A DNA stretch of 36,061 nucleotides from the IMG/VR virus record IMGVR_UViG_3300009149_003930, positions 1-36,061 of that record; one strand, 5' to 3'. The position numbers and the translations under genes are program-made. The notes under the pieces were generated by a model that saw only the letters and a list, made by a program, of their open reading frames with translations, did no database searches and was not told where the DNA came from. Shown piece after piece: positions 33,395-36,061 of this stretch. Origin of the DNA: a virus. The first letter of the stretch is position 1, and each line of letters opens with the position of its first letter.

Positions 33395-33428
33395 TGTCCT
33401 TATGTGTGGGATAGCCTCTTGGAGAAAA

Positions 33429-33623
33429 TTACATACTTGGACTTTGTTTATCTTCTTCTCCTTTTATAAATGTAGAACTAAACCTACTCTGAAATCTACT
33501 GCTTGACTCCCTACGGGAGTTGAAGTCCCATTGAAGGTAGATGCCTGAACCATTACAGTCCACGCAGGTGTCTTCCTTAACCTTGCCTAAGCCCTTGCAT
33601 GTTGGGCAAGTTTCAACTTTCAT
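33429..33623 (-). CDS. DnaJ-type zinc-finger protein (64 aa)
   Basis: CPTCKGLGKVKEDTCVDCNG is a pair of CxxCxGxG motifs as in the DnaJ central domain, giving one zinc site; the rest is Ser/Arg/Phe-rich (RRESSSRFQSRFSSTF). It lacks a J domain, so it is not a co-chaperone by itself. CGGAG precedes the ATG. Confidence 0.72.
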   Translation of the reverse strand: MKVETCPTCKGLGKVKEDTCVDCNGSGIYLQWDFNSRRESSSRFQSRFSSTFIKGEEDKQSPSM

Positions 33624-33878
33624 CTTGGGGTCTCCGTAAATGTAGAGTTCTAACTTCTCTCATAAACCTACTCAGATAAACCTACTCAGATAAACCTACT
33701 CAGTCATTGAGACCTGAATGTCCTTTTCTCCTGATATCTTATGGATGAGTTTCAATCCTCTAGTAGGTAGTTGTTTAGTTTCTCATGAATCTAATCAAAA
33801 CTCCTCTCCGTTGATTCTCGTTGATAAACCTACTCCATTCTCCTTGTCCTGCGCATTGGTCTCAAAATCCTTTATGTC
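33624..33878 (-). promoter_or_regulatory. Non-coding patch: four GAGTAGGTTTAT elements and a duplicated gene fragment
   Basis: Three element copies stand in tandem with a 14-bp period (33664-33672, 33678-33686, 33692-33700), and a fourth lies at 33826-33834. Between them is the 94-bp copy of a gene junction from 27.5 kb. No credible gene is present. Confidence 0.6.
33722..33815 (-). repeat. Dispersed duplication of the 27513-27605 segment
   Basis: About 93 bases are shared with 27513-27605, covering the end of the 45-residue gene and the first codons of the 113-residue gene (KLIHKISGEKD). Here the frame stops after 19 codons, at a GAGTAGGTTTAT element. It is a broken remnant bounded by elements on both sides. 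Confidence 0.85.
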
Positions 33879-34223
33879 TTACAGAAGTTCGATCTTTCCG
33901 TCAATATTGAACGGATAGCGAGATCGGCCTTTTGCTGCAGACATGTCATAGTCTGGCAAGTCTTTATCAAGGCCAGGAATCTCTTTAGCGTCATAACCTG
34001 GAATTCGTTCAGCCTGGAATAGGAACTCAACAAGGTGACGACGATCTAGATAAAGACGATCTACTGCATAATTTGGCTCTTCGTTGATCTCGTCTGGAAC
34101 TCTCGCAAATTTGTTAATGAGTGAAAGACCACCGTTATCCCAAAAGCTTGCAAAGAGGTCACTATCAACAATATCAATCCGATATGGACCATCTCCAGAT
34201 TCTACTACATATTTCTTTTCCAT
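33879..34223 (-). CDS. Hypothetical protein (114 aa)
   Basis: A 114-residue soluble protein (MEKKYVVESGDGPYRIDIVD, FQAERIPGYDAKEIPGLD) with GGGAGG before its ATG. Beta-rich first half. It ends in TAA. Not recognised. Confidence 0.68.
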   Translation of the reverse strand: MEKKYVVESGDGPYRIDIVDSDLFASFWDNGGLSLINKFARVPDEINEEPNYAVDRLYLDRRHLVEFLFQAERIPGYDAKEIPGLDKDLPDYDMSAAKGRSRYPFNIDGKIELL

Positions 34224-34278
34224 TTTTCTTTCACCTCCCTTCTTTTCTTCAAAATAGACCTACTCCTGTAAAGTCTGT

Positions 34279-34473
34279 TCAGCTCTTGAAGAGGAAGCTC
34301 CTTCCCCCAATCGGTCCAAAATCTACACCATTTGGCCCGTATCGTCCAGGATCGTCTTCTTCGACGGCTTCCTGTTCTTCTGCTCGGGAGTTCGCAATTG
34401 TGCTTTCGTGAAGCTTCCTTGCACGTTCTCGAGCTTCTGCGACTTCTTGAGCAGAAAAGATTTTCTTGCCCAT
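34279..34473 (-). CDS. Small charged protein ending in IGGRSFLFK-type peptide (64 aa)
   Basis: A 64-residue protein with a helical N-terminus (KIFSAQEVAEARERARKLHE), an acidic middle and the end PIGGRSFLFKS. The last eight residues before the final Ser also end the neighbouring 34527 gene. GGAGG lies eight bases before the ATG at 34473. CGA/TCG-rich codons. Function unknown. Confidence 0.66.
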   Translation of the reverse strand: MGKKIFSAQEVAEARERARKLHESTIANSRAEEQEAVEEDDPGRYGPNGVDFGPIGGRSFLFKS

Positions 34474-34526
34474 TTGCTTGTCCTCCAAAACACTTTTGTG
34501 AAATAAACCTACTCTGAAATCCCTTC

Positions 34527-34922
34527 TCAGCGTTTGAAGAGGAAGCTCCTTCCCCCTATCTTTACCTCAAGGTCTCTCGAACCTTCGCCGAGTCCAACAA
34601 CTGCTTCTGTTTCTTCCTTCTGTCCTTTCCCGACAACTTGAAGGACTTCTGATAGGGGAAGGCAGAATGTCGTTACGATACTCAGCATCTCCCTCGCTTC
34701 CCCTCCCGTCTCAAATGTGCGGAGAACGAGGTATTCTGGCTCTCCTTTCACATTGTGGCCGATCTCCCATCCTGAAAGGACTTTTGGCTCTCTTCCCGTT
34801 CGGGGCAGAAGTTGGTCCATTACCCAGGTTGGAAGAAGATCGTGCCCTTCTGCAAAAGTCTCCAGAAGTTGGGCGATAGTTTCATCCGGTCTCATTTTCT
34901 TCATCTCCCTTCTTTCCTTCAT
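34527..34922 (-). CDS. Hypothetical protein ending in IGGRSFLFKR (131 aa)
   Basis: A 131-residue protein from the ATG at 34922 (GGAGG eleven bases upstream); an ATG at 34895 with GGGAG is an equally good start. It reads DETIAQLLETFAEGHDLLPT, EYLVLRTFETGGEAREMLS and ends VKIGGRSFLFKR, the same C-terminal peptide as the next gene. Codons favour CGA and TCT/TCG. Not recognised. Confidence 0.66.
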   Translation of the reverse strand: MKERREMKKMRPDETIAQLLETFAEGHDLLPTWVMDQLLPRTGREPKVLSGWEIGHNVKGEPEYLVLRTFETGGEAREMLSIVTTFCLPLSEVLQVVGKGQKEETEAVVGLGEGSRDLEVKIGGRSFLFKR

Positions 34923-34940
34923 TTCTGTAATGTCCTCCAA

Positions 34941-35280
34941 AATAGATCAATTTTCGAGCTCTTCTCGTCCCGAAAAATCCGAGAATCGAGAGAACCTTCC
35001 GAAAAGTAAACCCCCGGCGGGGAAAAAGGTTTCCGGTTTTCTTTTCTCCAAAATAAACCTACTCCTGAAGATTTTTGGAGATTTACAAAATAAACCTACT
35101 CTGAAATAATCTCCGAATTTACAGAATCGGTCGGCTTTCGGGGGTTTTCCGAATTTCCCAAAAAGGGGCCGAAGGGGCCAAAGGCGGACGGGGCCGAAGG
35201 GGCCAAAGGGGCCGAAGGCGGACGGGGCCAAAGGCGCTTCAAGGCGGACGGGGCCGAAGGGGCCAAAGGCGGACGGGGCC
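34941..35280 (-). promoter_or_regulatory. Non-coding region with elements, a GC-rich stem and a GGGGCCRAA array
   Basis: It holds two GAGTAGGTTTAT elements (35055-35063, 35092-35100), one AAACC-N15-GGTTTCC block (35008-35034) around a CCCCGGCGGGG-like stem, and the repeat array at 35165-35283. The 94-codon frame across it is made of repeats (GPFGPFGP) and elements, and I reject it. Confidence 0.55.
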
Positions 35281-35283
35281 GAA
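35165..35283. repeat. GC-rich array of GGGGCCRAA and GGCGGAC units
   Basis: About nine GGGGCCGAA or GGGGCCAAA units alternate with GGCGGAC spacers over some 119 bases. The array abuts the T-run of the terminator at 35281-35319. Function unknown; it is unlike the AT-richer genome around it. Confidence 0.85.
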
Positions 35284-35319
35284 AAAGAAAAGGGGCGAGA
35301 ACCTTTCGGCCCTCGCCCC
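35281..35319 (-). terminator. Strong intrinsic terminator after the 35337-35663 gene
   Basis: On the minus strand a 12-bp stem (GGGGCGAGGGCC pairs with GGTTCTCGCCCC, two G-T pairs) closes a GAAA tetraloop and is followed by TTTTCTTTTTC. It lies 17 bases after the stop codon. This is the clearest transcription end in the window. Confidence 0.9.
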
Positions 35320-35336
35320 CTTCCGCCGACTTTCGT

Positions 35337-35663
35337 CTATCCGGAAAGTTTCGCCGAAAAATCCCGAACGAGGCGGATATTTTCCCGAAGGAAAAAAGTC
35401 TCGTTTTCGAGAGTTTCGAATTTTCCGTTCCGAATCGAGTTTCCGAGATTTTCGGCTCTTTTCGAGATTTCCTCGGAAAGGGCGAGAAGGCGGAGTTTCG
35501 CCGTTTCTCGGACTTTCGCCGAATATATTTCCCGGATTTCGGACATCCGAGCCGTCGAAGAATTCTCGACTCCCGTCCGTTTCGTCGCCTTCGCCGAGCT
35601 TTCGGCTTTCGCCGTTTCCCGGATTTCCTTCGGCGTTTTGCCGATTTTCGTCGTTTCGGACAT
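35337..35663 (-). CDS. Hypothetical helical protein, CGA/TCG-rich codons (108 aa)
   Basis: From the ATG at 35663 (GGAGG eight bases upstream) it gives 108 residues, Lys/Glu/Arg/Ala-rich and helical: TPKEIRETAKAESSAKATKR, then RLLALSEEISKRAENLGNSI. The open frame continues to 36056 through the 17-bp repeats, but that part is not protein-like. Codon use (TCG, CGA, CGG, TTC) differs sharply from the replication genes. It is followed by a strong terminator, so it ends a transcript. Function unknown. Confidence 0.65.
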   Translation of the reverse strand: MSETTKIGKTPKEIRETAKAESSAKATKRTGVENSSTARMSEIREIYSAKVRETAKLRLLALSEEISKRAENLGNSIRNGKFETLENETFFLRENIRLVRDFSAKLSG

Positions 35664-36061
35664 TTTCGCGTCCTCCGTTTCCGTCCGAATTCGAAACTCC
35701 GCCCGCTTCCGGAAAATCCGGATTCCGGGGAAGCCTTCGAAAGGGAAACCCCCGGGGGGTCGAAAAGGTTTCCGGTTTTTTCGCTTTTTCGAGGGACTTT
35801 CGGCGGTTTCGGCGAAAAGGAAAGAAAACGGAGGAAAAACGAAGGCCTTTGGGGAATTCGGCGAAAGGGAAGTCGAAACTCCGTTTCGGGGGAAACTCCG
35901 TTTCGGGGGAAACTCCGTTTCGGGGGAAACTCCGTTTCGGGGGAAACTCCGTTTCGGGGGACCCCCTCGATTTTCCGAAAAGGCGGAGTTTCGGGGATTG
36001 GCTGACCTTCTTTTTAAACAGACATAAAATTCTATGGTTTTAAGGTTTACACACATTACAC
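35664..36061. promoter_or_regulatory. Non-coding, GC-rich region with iteron-like array (to window end)
   Basis: No credible gene occurs in these 398 bases. They contain an AAACC-N16-GGTTTCC block (35746-35773) around a CCCCCGGGGGG stem, and five 17-bp units at 35875-35959. The last 60 bases become AT-rich. Frames on either strand are repeat artefacts. Confidence 0.5.
35875..35959. repeat. Five tandem 17-bp units with internal dyad
   Basis: The unit is GAAACTCCGTTTCGGGG, five perfect or near-perfect copies. Each holds GAAAC-TCC-GTTTC, an inverted repeat able to form a small hairpin or bind a dimer. The period is not a multiple of three, so it is not a protein repeat. Iterons of an origin or an operator array are possible. 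Confidence 0.9.

Noticed and set aside
33664-33700. CRISPR-like array (three repeats)
   Set aside because: Period is 14 bp with no spacers of CRISPR length; it is tandem GAGTAGGTTTAT elements.
34947-35231. Minus-strand frame of 94 codons (GPFGPFGP start)
   Set aside because: Composed of the GGGGCCRAA array, two elements and the GC stem; no convincing ribosome site.
35638-36027. Plus-strand frame of 129 codons
   Set aside because: Runs across the 17-bp array and opposite the 108-residue gene; repeat artefact.

Overview
The window looks like the replication and nucleotide-metabolism region of a lytic double-stranded DNA bacteriophage, followed by its small-protein accessory region. I see no capsid, tail, packaging, integrase or tRNA genes. 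Nearly every gene is on the minus strand, packed with ATGA-type overlaps and strong GGAGG ribosome sites, so transcription runs from high to low coordinates. A class III (anaerobic) ribonucleotide reductase pair at the left end suggests an anaerobic or facultative host. The strong Shine-Dalgarno sites fit a bacterial host; the taxon cannot be told from the sequence.

Layout in transcription order (right to left). At 36.0-32 kb lie short genes, several repeat families and long non-coding stretches, including one strong terminator and one plus-strand gene behind a 12-bp repeat array. At 32-25.7 kb is a dense run of small, often Cys-rich, mostly unrecognised proteins; two adjacent genes each carry one in-frame amber codon. 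At 25.7-17.9 kb come NAD+ DNA ligase (split by a frameshift), a UvsW-like helicase, an unknown protein, a DnaB-like helicase, a DnaG-like primase and a possible sigma-like factor. At 17.9-12.3 kb are Cys-rich and acidic proteins, a thymidylate-synthase-family enzyme, an HD nucleotidase and small genes. At 12.3-2.2 kb are a family-4 uracil-DNA glycosylase/DNA polymerase I fusion, a UvsY-like protein, a gp32-like single-strand binding protein, dimeric dUTPase, RecA/UvsX, a 5'-3' exonuclease, and the SbcD and SbcC (gp47/gp46) nuclease pair. At 2.2-0 kb are a frameshifted HNH homing endonuclease, a small gene, NrdG and the start of NrdD.

Together these make a nearly self-sufficient replisome (primase, helicase, polymerase, SSB, ligase, flap exonuclease) coupled to T4-like recombination-dependent replication (UvsX, UvsY-like, UvsW, gp46/47) and dNTP supply (NrdD/NrdG, dUTPase, thymidylate-synthase family, HD nucleotidase). 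A dUTPase plus a uracil glycosylase fused to the polymerase suggests strict control of uracil, or a modified thymine, in the phage DNA.

The least explained features are: (i) about 19 same-strand copies of an intergenic element reading GAGTAGGTTTAT on the coding strand; (ii) a shared C-F-G zinc-finger-like module in three proteins, one joined to DNA ligase; (iii) several otherwise intact genes with one stop or one-base frameshift; (iv) repeat arrays at 32.5, 35.2 and 35.9 kb; (v) two adjacent genes ending in the same peptide. Gene starts were chosen by Shine-Dalgarno position. All family calls come from motif reading, not database search.
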